DNA from: Actinophytocola algeriensis
GTDB taxonomy: Bacteria; Actinomycetota; Actinomycetes; Mycobacteriales; Pseudonocardiaceae
Direction of reading: 5' to 3'
Assembly: GCF_014203735.1 (NCBI RefSeq)
Contig: NZ_JACHJQ010000010.1
Coordinates: 310,001-374,000 of the forward strand
Length of the DNA stretch: 64,000 nucleotides
Positions 16,524 to 23,734 of the stretch are shown in pieces. The notes below the pieces were generated by a model, which was not told the DNA's origin, searched no databases, and saw nothing but the letters and a program-made list of their open reading frames with translations. The stretch's first letter is position 1. Each line of letters starts with the position of its first letter. Made by a program: the position numbers and the translations under genes.

Positions 16524-17012
16524 GTGCTGGGTGCGCTGGTGAGCGCGCTGGTGCTGTTCGTGGTGAGCGGCCTGCTCACCCCGGTACCCGAGGTGGTGCG
16601 GCACGTGCTCGTCGTCGCGCTGGCCGTCGCCGGTGTGCTGCGGGACGCCGGGGTCGTGTCGTTCCCGCTGCCGCAGAACGCGCGTCAGGTCCCTCAGGAC
16701 GTCCTGACCAGGGACGTGGCTAGGGGTTCGCTGCAGTTCGGGTTCGAGATGGGGACCGGGGTGCGCACGTACGTGTCGGCCACGGTGCCTTATGTCCTGG
16801 TGGCCGCGTTGCTGCTGACCGCACCGGGCGTGCTGACCGCGGCCGTGACGGGCATCGGCTTCGGCCTTGGCCGCGCGATCACCCCGACGGCACGGCACGC
16901 GAGCGCCGACGGCGAGCTCTGGGACGACGCGCTCTACGCCCGCCTGCCCGTCATCAAGCTCGCCGCCGGTGTCAGCGCCGTCGTCGTGCCCGCGGTGCTG
17001 CTGTTCCGCTGA
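16524..17012 (+). CDS. Multispanning membrane protein, last gene of the MauE/MauD-like operon
   Basis: This protein is 162 aa from GTG 16524, but the frame stays open back to 16434 and the upstream codons look coding (LTSPGWRGKTRQGTALLLF). The true start may be a rare codon such as CTG at 16455. About four membrane segments are seen. The central loop has PLPQNARQVPQDVL and GSLQFGFEMGTGVRTYVS, a conserved-looking polar block. It is probably an accessory of the Cys-rich protein system. A second frame starting at TTG 16430 overlaps the previous stop and also reads like an N-terminus, so a frameshift near 16490 cannot be excluded. Confidence 0.65.
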   Translation: MLGALVSALVLFVVSGLLTPVPEVVRHVLVVALAVAGVLRDAGVVSFPLPQNARQVPQDVLTRDVARGSLQFGFEMGTGVRTYVSATVPYVLVAALLLTAPGVLTAAVTGIGFGLGRAITPTARHASADGELWDDALYARLPVIKLAAGVSAVVVPAVLLFR

Positions 17013-17018
17013 GCGGAG

Positions 17019-17096
17019 TCAGTTGCCGTTCGGCCGCTTGCCGTGGTTGGCGCCCTTCTTGCGGCGAGTGGCCCTCTTGCTGGTGCGCTTGGACAT
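17019..17096 (-). CDS. Ribosomal protein bL37-like 25-aa peptide
   Basis: ATG at 17096 follows GGAGGAAG by 5 bases and encodes 25 residues, nearly half of them Lys or Arg, with KKGANHGKRPNG at the end. It closely resembles the actinobacterial large-subunit protein bL37 found in mycobacterial ribosomes (a ~24-aa basic peptide ending in ANHGKRPNA). It would sit in the 50S subunit. Such genes are easily missed by gene finders. The neighbouring operon converges on it, ending 6 bp away. Confidence 0.85.
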   Translation of the reverse strand: MSKRTSKRATRRKKGANHGKRPNGN

Positions 17097-17220
17097 CGCT
17101 TCCTCCATCAAGACACGGTGGGGAAGTTCCCAGCCGAGTTCCAGGTCAGCATACGGATGGTCGTGGTGTCGCGCGACGGCCGAGCACCCGCGCCGCCGCG
17201 GCCGGTCGACGCCCACCGGG

Positions 17221-17898
17221 TCAGAGCAGGTCCTTGGCCTCGGCGCGGAGCGCGGACAGGGACTGCCGCACGGCGGCGGTGTCCGGCAGGACGGCCAGCA
17301 GCAGCGGGCTGCCCGTGGCGGGGTCGGCGGCGAGGGTCCGGTGGATCCACTCCATGCCGTCCTTCAGTTCGGCGAACGCGTCCGTCGTGCCGTCGCTGCG
17401 GGCGAAGTCGCCGAGGGCCGAGCGGTGCATGGCGTCGATCAGGGCGGCCAGCGCCATCGGCAGGAACGGGGGGCTGTCGGCAGGCAGGTGGTCACGCAGG
17501 TACGCCCTCGTCATGGCGACGTAGCGTTCGTGCTCCAGGACCTCGCGCCTGCGCAGCTCGGGTACCAGCCGGGTCAGGCGGTAGCGGCGGAGCACCAGTT
17601 CCGGGCGGCTGAGGAAGTCGAGCAGCACCGCCTCGGTGGCGGCGATGACGACGTCCACCGCGGTGCGGCCGCCCGAGGGCGCCACCAGGTTGCGGGACAG
17701 CAGGTCGAGGCGGGCGGAGTGGTCCGGGAACGCCAGCTCGTCCTTGCCGTCGAAGTGGCGGAACACCGTCCGCCTGGACACGCGGGACGCGTCGGCCACG
17801 GCCTCCACGGTGACGCTCTCGTAGCCCTGCTCCAGGAACAAGGCCATCGCCGTCTCCGCGATCCGGTACTTCGTCTCCAACGCGCGGTCGACCGCCAC
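17221..17898 (-). CDS. TetR-family regulator
   Basis: This 225-aa protein has the N-terminal helix-turn-helix AMALFLEQGYESVTVEAVAD followed by ASRVSRRTVFRHFDGKDEL. The C-terminal ligand domain is all-helical and not diagnostic. The GTG at 17898 is chosen because a long purine run (GAGGAGGGGAGG) lies directly before it; the frame is open further upstream. It is the last gene of a leftward group of MFS transporter, esterase and this regulator, with a 64-bp gap after the esterase. Confidence 0.85.
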   Translation of the reverse strand: MAVDRALETKYRIAETAMALFLEQGYESVTVEAVADASRVSRRTVFRHFDGKDELAFPDHSARLDLLSRNLVAPSGGRTAVDVVIAATEAVLLDFLSRPELVLRRYRLTRLVPELRRREVLEHERYVAMTRAYLRDHLPADSPPFLPMALAALIDAMHRSALGDFARSDGTTDAFAELKDGMEWIHRTLAADPATGSPLLLAVLPDTAAVRQSLSALRAEAKDLL

Positions 17899-17962
17899 CG
17901 CCTCCCCTCCTCTCGCCCGTGCCCGTCCGACGAGTCTAGGACGCCGGACGGGCACGGGCCGG

Positions 17963-19555
17963 TCAGCCGGCGAACGCGCCGGGGCGGGCGGTCGCGGCGG
18001 TGTCGGTGGCGTCGAAGACGACGCTCCGCGGCCACTGGCCCCACCGCGTGCCCAGTGCGGCGTGTTGCGGGCTCCCCGTGCGCACGAACGCGCGGATGCT
18101 GTCGATCATCAGGCCCGACAGCCGCAGGCGGCCGGGCTCGTTGCGGCGGCTGAACGAGAACGCGAAGATCCCCTCGTCGAAGGTGCGGAACACGAACGGC
18201 AGGTCGATGGCGTGCACGGCGCCGTACACCGTGTCGAACGGCGCGGGCTGCTGGTTCCAGCCGAACTGGTAGTAGAAGAGCCGGTCGTTCCCGGCCGCCC
18301 GCAGCGAGTTCATCGAGTCCTCGACGATCCCCATGAAGACGCTGTCGGTCAGCTGCCCAGCCGCCTCGTTCCACCCACCGGGGCCGTCGACGGGCAGGTA
18401 CCCGTCGGCGATGAGGTCGCGGACCGTCAACCCGGACGGCCGGTCGGCGTCGAACTCGTACTGCAGGGTGAAGCGGTCGTAGTCGTTCGGGCGGTACGCG
18501 CCGATGACGGCACCGAAGAGCTTCCCCTCCTCGAACGTGTTGCCCGCGAGGACCGGGACGTCGCGGTACCGCCCCGACGCGATCGCCGCGTGGTGGTCGG
18601 CAGGCAGCACGGTGCCGTCCGCGATGACCCGGGGCGGGTCGCCGAGACGCACCTGTGCCCGGATGAGGTCGCCTGCCGGCATCGACCGCAGCCGGTCAAC
18701 GGAGCCCGCCTCCGCCACGAACCGGTCGGCGTACGTGCGCGCCGCCGCCGGGGTCGCGAACTGCAGACCACCGCTGAGCGGGATCGCCTTGTCCATCAGG
18801 CCTTTGCTCAACGGCGAGACCATCAGCGCCCACACGTTGACCGCACCGGCGGACTCCCCCATCACGGTCACGTTCCCCGGGTCTCCCCCGAACGCCCGCG
18901 CGTTGCGGTTGACGAAGCGGAGCGCCTCGAGCTGGTCCAGCGTCCCGAAGTTCCCGGAGTCGCCGAGCGGATCGCCGGTGCCGGGCCCTGGCAGGTCGAG
19001 CCACCCGAAGACGCCGACCCGGTAGTTGACGGTGACCACGACCGCGCCGGCTTTCCGTGCCAGCGCGCGCCCGTCGTACATCGGGTCCGCCGAGTACCCG
19101 ACCATGTTGCTGCCGCCGTGGACGAACACGATGACCGGGAGGTTCCTCTGCCTGCCGGACGGGCGGAACACGTTGAGCGTCAGGCAGTCCTCCGCGCCGA
19201 CGGGCTTCTTCAGGCCGTCGCGGATGTCGAGCCCGTAGTGCGGCCCGCTCGGCGCCGGGCTGAAGAACCGTCCTTCCTGGACACAGCCGTCGCCGAACTC
19301 GCGTGCGTCACGCACCCCGTGCCACGGCCGGTGGGTCACCGGGGCACGCCAGCGCGACTCGCCGACGGGCGGCTCGGCGTACGGGATGCCGCGCCACGAC
19401 AGGGTTCCGCCCTCGTCGACACCTCTGACGGACCCGAGGCTCGTGTGCCTGACCGCAGGCCCCTCGTGCGCGCTCGCGGCCGGGGGCGACGGGGCCATCG
19501 TGGCCGCCACCGCAACGCCGAGCAGAACAGCCAGGAATCGTTTCCGCACAGTCAT
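17963..19555 (-). CDS. Secreted type-B carboxylesterase
   Basis: This 530-aa alpha/beta hydrolase has a Sec signal peptide (MTVRKRFLAV... to ASA near residue 28). The nucleophile elbow is GESAGAVN, the oxyanion-hole motif is VFVHGG, EDCLTLNVFRP is the family's second signature, and AVHAIDLPFVF carries the likely catalytic His. It hydrolyses carboxylic esters outside the cell. The ATG overlaps the MFS stop (ATGA), so hydrolysis and uptake genes are coupled. The substrate is unknown. Confidence 0.9.
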   Translation of the reverse strand: MTVRKRFLAVLLGVAVAATMAPSPPAASAHEGPAVRHTSLGSVRGVDEGGTLSWRGIPYAEPPVGESRWRAPVTHRPWHGVRDAREFGDGCVQEGRFFSPAPSGPHYGLDIRDGLKKPVGAEDCLTLNVFRPSGRQRNLPVIVFVHGGSNMVGYSADPMYDGRALARKAGAVVVTVNYRVGVFGWLDLPGPGTGDPLGDSGNFGTLDQLEALRFVNRNARAFGGDPGNVTVMGESAGAVNVWALMVSPLSKGLMDKAIPLSGGLQFATPAAARTYADRFVAEAGSVDRLRSMPAGDLIRAQVRLGDPPRVIADGTVLPADHHAAIASGRYRDVPVLAGNTFEEGKLFGAVIGAYRPNDYDRFTLQYEFDADRPSGLTVRDLIADGYLPVDGPGGWNEAAGQLTDSVFMGIVEDSMNSLRAAGNDRLFYYQFGWNQQPAPFDTVYGAVHAIDLPFVFRTFDEGIFAFSFSRRNEPGRLRLSGLMIDSIRAFVRTGSPQHAALGTRWGQWPRSVVFDATDTAATARPGAFAG

Positions 19556-20919
19556 TCCCTTCCGTCCACACCGACCAGGGTGCCGGCGGTCCTGCGGTCC
19601 TCGGTGCGCACGGTCCGCCACAGCACCGGCACGAGCAGCACGCCGAGCACGGCCGCGCCGATGAGCACGGCGAACCCGGCCGTCTCACTCCCCCGGCTCT
19701 CGGCGAACCCGTACAGGTAGGGGCCGACGAACCCGCCGAGGAGCCCGACCATGTTGATGAACGCCAGGCCCGCCGCGGCCATGAGGCCGGACATCCTGGC
19801 CATCGCGACCGACCAGTAGAGCGGGAGGACGCCGATGAGCAGCAGCATGGCGACGTCGATCAGCAGGATGCGCATCACCGCGCCGTCGGAGAACGCGTAG
19901 GCGACCGCCACCAGCGCCGTCGCGACCGTCACGAACATCAGGACCCGCATCTCGTTCCGCACCCGGCGCTGGAACCACGGGATGACGAGCACCCCGATGA
20001 ACGCGCCGATGCCGACGCTGCCGCTCACGACACCGATCAGGAACGACCCCTCGACGTTCAGGCTCTCGACGATCGACGGGAAGTTGTACTGGATCGCCAC
20101 GCTGTTGACCTGGTTCGCGAAGTAGACGGCGGACAGCGCGAGGATGAACGGCCTGCCGAACGCGACCTTGACGTTGCCCTTCAGCGAGCTGTGCCCGGGT
20201 GCGGTGCGCACGACCGCACGATCGGACAGCACCTCGGCCTCCCGTGCGGTCAGCCACGGCGCGTCCGACGGCCGGTCCGGCACCATGCGCCACACGAAGA
20301 ACGCCACCACGACGGTGATCGCGCCTTCGAGGAGGAACATCCACTGCCAGCCGAACAGCCCGCCGGCACCGTCGAGCTCCATGAGCGCGCCCCCGAGCGG
20401 ACCGCCGAGGGCGAGTCCCGCGCACACGGCGAGGTAGATGATCCCGACCACCGTCACGCGCTGCTTCTGCGAGAACCAGAGGGTCACGATGTACATGAGC
20501 GCCGGGTACAGGCCCGCTTCCGCCGCGCCGAGCAGGAACCGCACGACGTAGAACGAGAACTCGTCCTGCACGAACATCATGCAGGCGCACAGCGCCCCCC
20601 AGGTCAGGGCGATGCGCGCGATCCACCGCCGTGGCCCGACGCGGTGCATGATCAGGTTGCTCGGCACCTCGAGGAGTGCGTAGCTCAGGAAGAAGATGCC
20701 CGCGCCGACGCCGTACGCGGCGGCGCTGATGCCGACGTCGGCTTCCAGCGAGGTCTTGGCCAGACCGACGTTGGTGCGGTCCACGAAAGCCATGAAGTAA
20801 ACGAGGCACAGGATCGGGAGGAGGTGGAGCGCCGCCTTGCGGCTCGCTATGGCATGCAGGACGCCGTCGTCCGAACTCTCGTCAGGATGGTCGTCCGGCG
20901 CGTTCAACTGCTGGTTCAC
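19552..20919 (-). CDS. MFS transporter, anion:cation symporter (phthalate/tartrate-type)
   Basis: This 455-aa protein has twelve predicted helices. LVYFMAFVDRTNVGLAKTS near the N-terminus is the signature of the ACS family (NRxNxG-like), and SYALLEVPSNLIMHRVGPRR follows as usual. This family imports organic anions such as aromatic acids, tartrate and hexuronates. GTG at 20919 has GGAG seven bases upstream. A secreted esterase is co-translated downstream, so the import of an acid released from an ester is a reasonable inference. Confidence 0.88.
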   Translation of the reverse strand: MNQQLNAPDDHPDESSDDGVLHAIASRKAALHLLPILCLVYFMAFVDRTNVGLAKTSLEADVGISAAAYGVGAGIFFLSYALLEVPSNLIMHRVGPRRWIARIALTWGALCACMMFVQDEFSFYVVRFLLGAAEAGLYPALMYIVTLWFSQKQRVTVVGIIYLAVCAGLALGGPLGGALMELDGAGGLFGWQWMFLLEGAITVVVAFFVWRMVPDRPSDAPWLTAREAEVLSDRAVVRTAPGHSSLKGNVKVAFGRPFILALSAVYFANQVNSVAIQYNFPSIVESLNVEGSFLIGVVSGSVGIGAFIGVLVIPWFQRRVRNEMRVLMFVTVATALVAVAYAFSDGAVMRILLIDVAMLLLIGVLPLYWSVAMARMSGLMAAAGLAFINMVGLLGGFVGPYLYGFAESRGSETAGFAVLIGAAVLGVLLVPVLWRTVRTEDRRTAGTLVGVDGRE

Positions 20920-20941
20920 CAGAAGTCTCCTATGACACTGG

Positions 20942-20969
20942 ATGTCACCTGAATGGCACTCGGTGACAT
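20942..20969. promoter_or_regulatory. Inverted repeat operator before the MFS-esterase operon
   Basis: ATGTCACC-(12 nt)-GGTGACAT is a perfect 8-bp inverted repeat located 23 bp upstream of the MFS start codon, between the MFS gene and the stop of the TetR gene at 21013. It is a likely operator for this transcript. Which of the two flanking TetR regulators binds it cannot be told. Confidence 0.55.
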
Positions 20970-21012
20970 TTGACTGTGCCACAGGCCACACCGGAGCACA
21001 AGGCTCCTGGGG

Positions 21013-21672
21013 TCAGGCGGTGTGCGCGCCGATCATCCGCAGCGCGAGGCCTGCGTAGAAGGCACCGAGTGCCTCGGGCGAGTCGTCGCCGTCGAGCCGG
21101 TACCAGCGGACGAGGTCGATGCCCAGCGACAGCACCGCGCGCACGGCGCGGTCGACGTCGGGTACGTCGAAGGCCCCGGACCGCGCACCTCGCGTCACCG
21201 CCGAGTGCACCAGTTCGCTGAACCGGTGCCGCAGCTCCAGGACCTCGGCGTGGTGGCCGGGTGCGAGAGCGGCCAGCTCGTACTGGCAGACCCGGGCGAC
21301 CGTGTGGTGCCGCGCGTGCCAGGCGACGTGCGCGGCGACGAGCCTGCGCACGTGGTCCACCGGGTCGCCCTCGTCCGACTGGGCCGTCATGGCGGCCAGC
21401 GCGCGCTCGTGCCCGGTCCGCACGATCTCGAACAGCACGTCCTCTTTCGACGGGAAGTGCACGTACAGCGCGCCGGGGCTCAGGCCGACCGCGGCGGTGA
21501 TGTCCCGGGTCGTGGTCGCGTGGAAACCCTTGCCGCTGAAGCACAGCACGGCCGAGACGAGCAGTGCGCGGACGGCCTCCGGCGTGCCGTCGCGCCACAG
21601 GTCGGCGGCCTCGTCCTCCGGCACCGCCACTGTCCTGTTCGGACCGCCACTGCGGTTCCGCCGCTCCACCAC
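21013..21672 (-). CDS. TetR-family regulator, divergent from the SMP-30 gene
   Basis: This 219-aa protein has an HTH region reading AVLCFSGKGFHATTTRDITA then AVGLSPGALYVHFPSKEDVL, a typical TetR domain placed after a ~35-aa polar N-terminal extension. The remainder is helical. GTG at 21672 has GAGGAGG upstream. It lies between the MFS-esterase operon (same strand) and the rightward SMP-30/LLM pair, with a strong palindrome in the divergent gap that is probably its operator. Confidence 0.87.
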   Translation of the reverse strand: MVERRNRSGGPNRTVAVPEDEAADLWRDGTPEAVRALLVSAVLCFSGKGFHATTTRDITAAVGLSPGALYVHFPSKEDVLFEIVRTGHERALAAMTAQSDEGDPVDHVRRLVAAHVAWHARHHTVARVCQYELAALAPGHHAEVLELRHRFSELVHSAVTRGARSGAFDVPDVDRAVRAVLSLGIDLVRWYRLDGDDSPEALGAFYAGLALRMIGAHTA

Positions 21673-21711
21673 GCCTCCTCGGCCGACACCTTGACACGAA
21701 CCCGGCTTGCG

Positions 21712-21731
21712 GTAACTATGCGCTTAGTTAC
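21712..21731. promoter_or_regulatory. TetR-type palindromic operator
   Basis: GTAACTATGCGCTTAGTTAC is a 20-bp near-perfect palindrome (18 of 20 positions symmetric) in the 112-bp divergent region between the TetR gene and the SMP-30 gene. The form (TAACTA...TAGTTA around GCGC) is classic for TetR-family operators and probably controls both directions. Confidence 0.72.
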
Positions 21732-21784
21732 TCCCACGAACAAGCGAGACACGTGAGTGCGTTCGCTGTGACGAGGTGAGATCA

Positions 21785-22669
21785 ATGGAGATGTCGGTCG
21801 TACTCGACGGCTACTCGTTCCTGGAATGCCCGCGCTGGCATGACGGGCGGCTGTGGGTCTCGGACTTCTACACCAACCAGGTCCTCGCGACCGACGGCCG
21901 GGGCGGCACCGAGGTGATCGCCGAGGTGCCCGGCCAGCCGTCCGGACTGGGGTTCCTGCCCGACGGGCGCGCGCTGATCGTCTCCATGCGGGACCGCCGC
22001 ATCCTGGTGCGCGACGACTCAGGACAGCTGACCGAACACGCCGACCTGTCCGGCGCGGTGCCCTCGGCACTCAACGACATGGTCGTGGACGAGCGGGGAC
22101 GCGCCTACGTCGGCAACTTCGGGTTCGACCTGATGGGCGGTGCCGCGCTGCGCGACACCGTGCTGTCCCGCGTCGACCCCGACGGCACCGTGACCACGGT
22201 GGCCGACGGGCTGGCCTTCCCCAACGGCATGGTGATCCTGCCCGGCGGTGTCCTGGTCGTCGCCGAGACCTTCGCGGGCAGGCTGACCGCCTTCGACATC
22301 GACGCGGACGGCGGCCTGTCGGGCAGGCGGGTGTGGGCGCGGTTCGGTGAGCCGCCGGGGACCGACGACGTCGAGACCGCGGTGGCGCGGCTCGAGGTCG
22401 CGCCGGACGGCATCTGCGCCGACGCCGAGGGCGCCATCTGGGTCGCCGACGCGTTGCACGGCCGGCTCCTCCGCGTCCGCGACGGCGGCGAGGTCGTCGA
22501 GGAGGTCACCGCCAGGATGGGCGTCTACGCCTGCATGCTCGGCGGCGCGGACGGCCGCACGCTGTTCGCCTGCGCCGCGCCCTCCTTCGCCGAGCACGAG
22601 CGGCGCGCGGCCCGCGAGGCCGAACTGCTCGCGTTCGAGGTCGCGGTGCCGCACGCCGGTCTGCCATGA
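21785..22669 (+). CDS. SMP-30/gluconolactonase-like beta-propeller hydrolase
   Basis: This 294-aa protein reads as a six-bladed propeller of the SMP-30/gluconolactonase/LRE family. It has FLECPRWHDGRLWVSDFY at the start (metal-binding Glu), PSALNDMVVDERGRAYVGN (Asn-Asp ligand) and FPNGMVILPGGVLVVAE mid-protein, and DGICADAEGAIWVADALHGR near the end. Members hydrolyse lactones with a bound divalent ion. ATG at 21785 follows AGGTGA. It is expressed with the LLM oxidoreductase 27 bp downstream and probably repressed by the divergent TetR protein. Confidence 0.85.
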   Translation: MEMSVVLDGYSFLECPRWHDGRLWVSDFYTNQVLATDGRGGTEVIAEVPGQPSGLGFLPDGRALIVSMRDRRILVRDDSGQLTEHADLSGAVPSALNDMVVDERGRAYVGNFGFDLMGGAALRDTVLSRVDPDGTVTTVADGLAFPNGMVILPGGVLVVAETFAGRLTAFDIDADGGLSGRRVWARFGEPPGTDDVETAVARLEVAPDGICADAEGAIWVADALHGRLLRVRDGGEVVEEVTARMGVYACMLGGADGRTLFACAAPSFAEHERRAAREAELLAFEVAVPHAGLP

Positions 22670-22696
22670 CCCCGTCAGCCGCGATGGAGGAAACCG

Positions 22697-23695
22697 ATGG
22701 ACATTGCGTGTGCCTTCCCGACCGCTCTCGACTCCCCCGACAACATCGCAGTGGCGGAAAGCCTGGGCTACACCCGCGCCTGGGTCTATGACACGCCCCA
22801 GCAGAGCCCCGACGTGTGGATGACGCTGGCCCTTGCCGCGCAACGGACCGAACGGATCGGGCTCGGGCCCGGTGTCCTCGTCCCCAGCCTGCGGCACCCG
22901 ATGGCCAACGCTGCCGCGACCGCCACCCTCGCCGCACTCGCCCCCGGTCGCGTGTCGGTCGCCTTCGGCACCGGGTTCACCGGGCGCCGCGCCATGGGTT
23001 ACGGGGCGGTCGGCTGGAAGTTCATGGACGCCTACCTCACCGCCTACCGCGGCCTGCTCCGCGGCGAGGTCGTCGAGTGGGAGGGCAGGCGGATGCGGAT
23101 GCTCCACCCCGACGGGCACGCTCCAGCGCGGCCGGTCGAGGTGCCCGTCCTGGTCGCCGCGCTCGGCCCGAAGGGCAACGAGGTCGCCAGGAAACACGGC
23201 GACGGGTTGTACGTGACCCTGCGGCTGCCCGAGTTCATGAGCGAGTACTCGTGGGTGCCGTACCTGGCCTGGGGCACCGTGCTCGACGACGAGGAACCAC
23301 CGGACTCCGAGCACGCCAAGCACGCGGGCGGCCCCGGCTGGGCACTGGCCTACCACGGCGCCTACGAGTTCGGCGGCCCGGACGCCGTCCGCGAGCTCCC
23401 CGGCGGCGAACAGTGGCTGGCGGTGGTCGACGGCGCCCCAGCGGACGAGCGGCACCTGTCCGTCCACTCGGGACACTGCGTCGAGCTGAACGAGGCCGAC
23501 CGGGCGGCGTGGGACGCGGGCGGCCACGCGATCCTCAACGACGTCACGATCAGCGGCACCCGCGACCAGGTCCGCCGCAAACTCGCGGACCTCGCCGCAC
23601 GCGGCGTCACGGAGATCGTGTTCCAGCCCTGCGGCCCGGACGTCCGGTCGGAGCTGGCGCGCTTCCACGAAGCGGCCGGCGCGGCACTGGTGTGA
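22697..23695 (+). CDS. LLM-class flavin/F420-dependent oxidoreductase
   Basis: This 332-aa luciferase-like TIM-barrel protein opens with MDIACAFPTALDSPDNIAVA. It has GYTRAWVYDTPQQSPDVWM and IGLGPGVLVPSLRHPMANAA, the standard blocks of the family, then GRVSVAFGTGFTGRRAMG and VPVLVAALGPKGNEVARK at the cofactor site. ATG at 22697 has GGAGG about 10 bases upstream. It is paired with the SMP-30-like hydrolase, suggesting oxidation followed by lactone opening; substrate unknown. Confidence 0.87.
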   Translation: MDIACAFPTALDSPDNIAVAESLGYTRAWVYDTPQQSPDVWMTLALAAQRTERIGLGPGVLVPSLRHPMANAAATATLAALAPGRVSVAFGTGFTGRRAMGYGAVGWKFMDAYLTAYRGLLRGEVVEWEGRRMRMLHPDGHAPARPVEVPVLVAALGPKGNEVARKHGDGLYVTLRLPEFMSEYSWVPYLAWGTVLDDEEPPDSEHAKHAGGPGWALAYHGAYEFGGPDAVRELPGGEQWLAVVDGAPADERHLSVHSGHCVELNEADRAAWDAGGHAILNDVTISGTRDQVRRKLADLAARGVTEIVFQPCGPDVRSELARFHEAAGAALV

Positions 23696-23729
23696 CCGGC
23701 TGGTCCCGCCCCACCGCGGGACCAGCCGG
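23696..23729. terminator. Bidirectional hairpin terminator
   Basis: CCGGCTGGTCCCG-8 nt-CGGGACCAGCCGG forms a perfect 13-bp GC stem between the convergent LLM and GH81 genes. It starts right at the LLM stop codon and should end transcription from both sides. Confidence 0.8.
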
Positions 23730-23734
23730 AGCGT

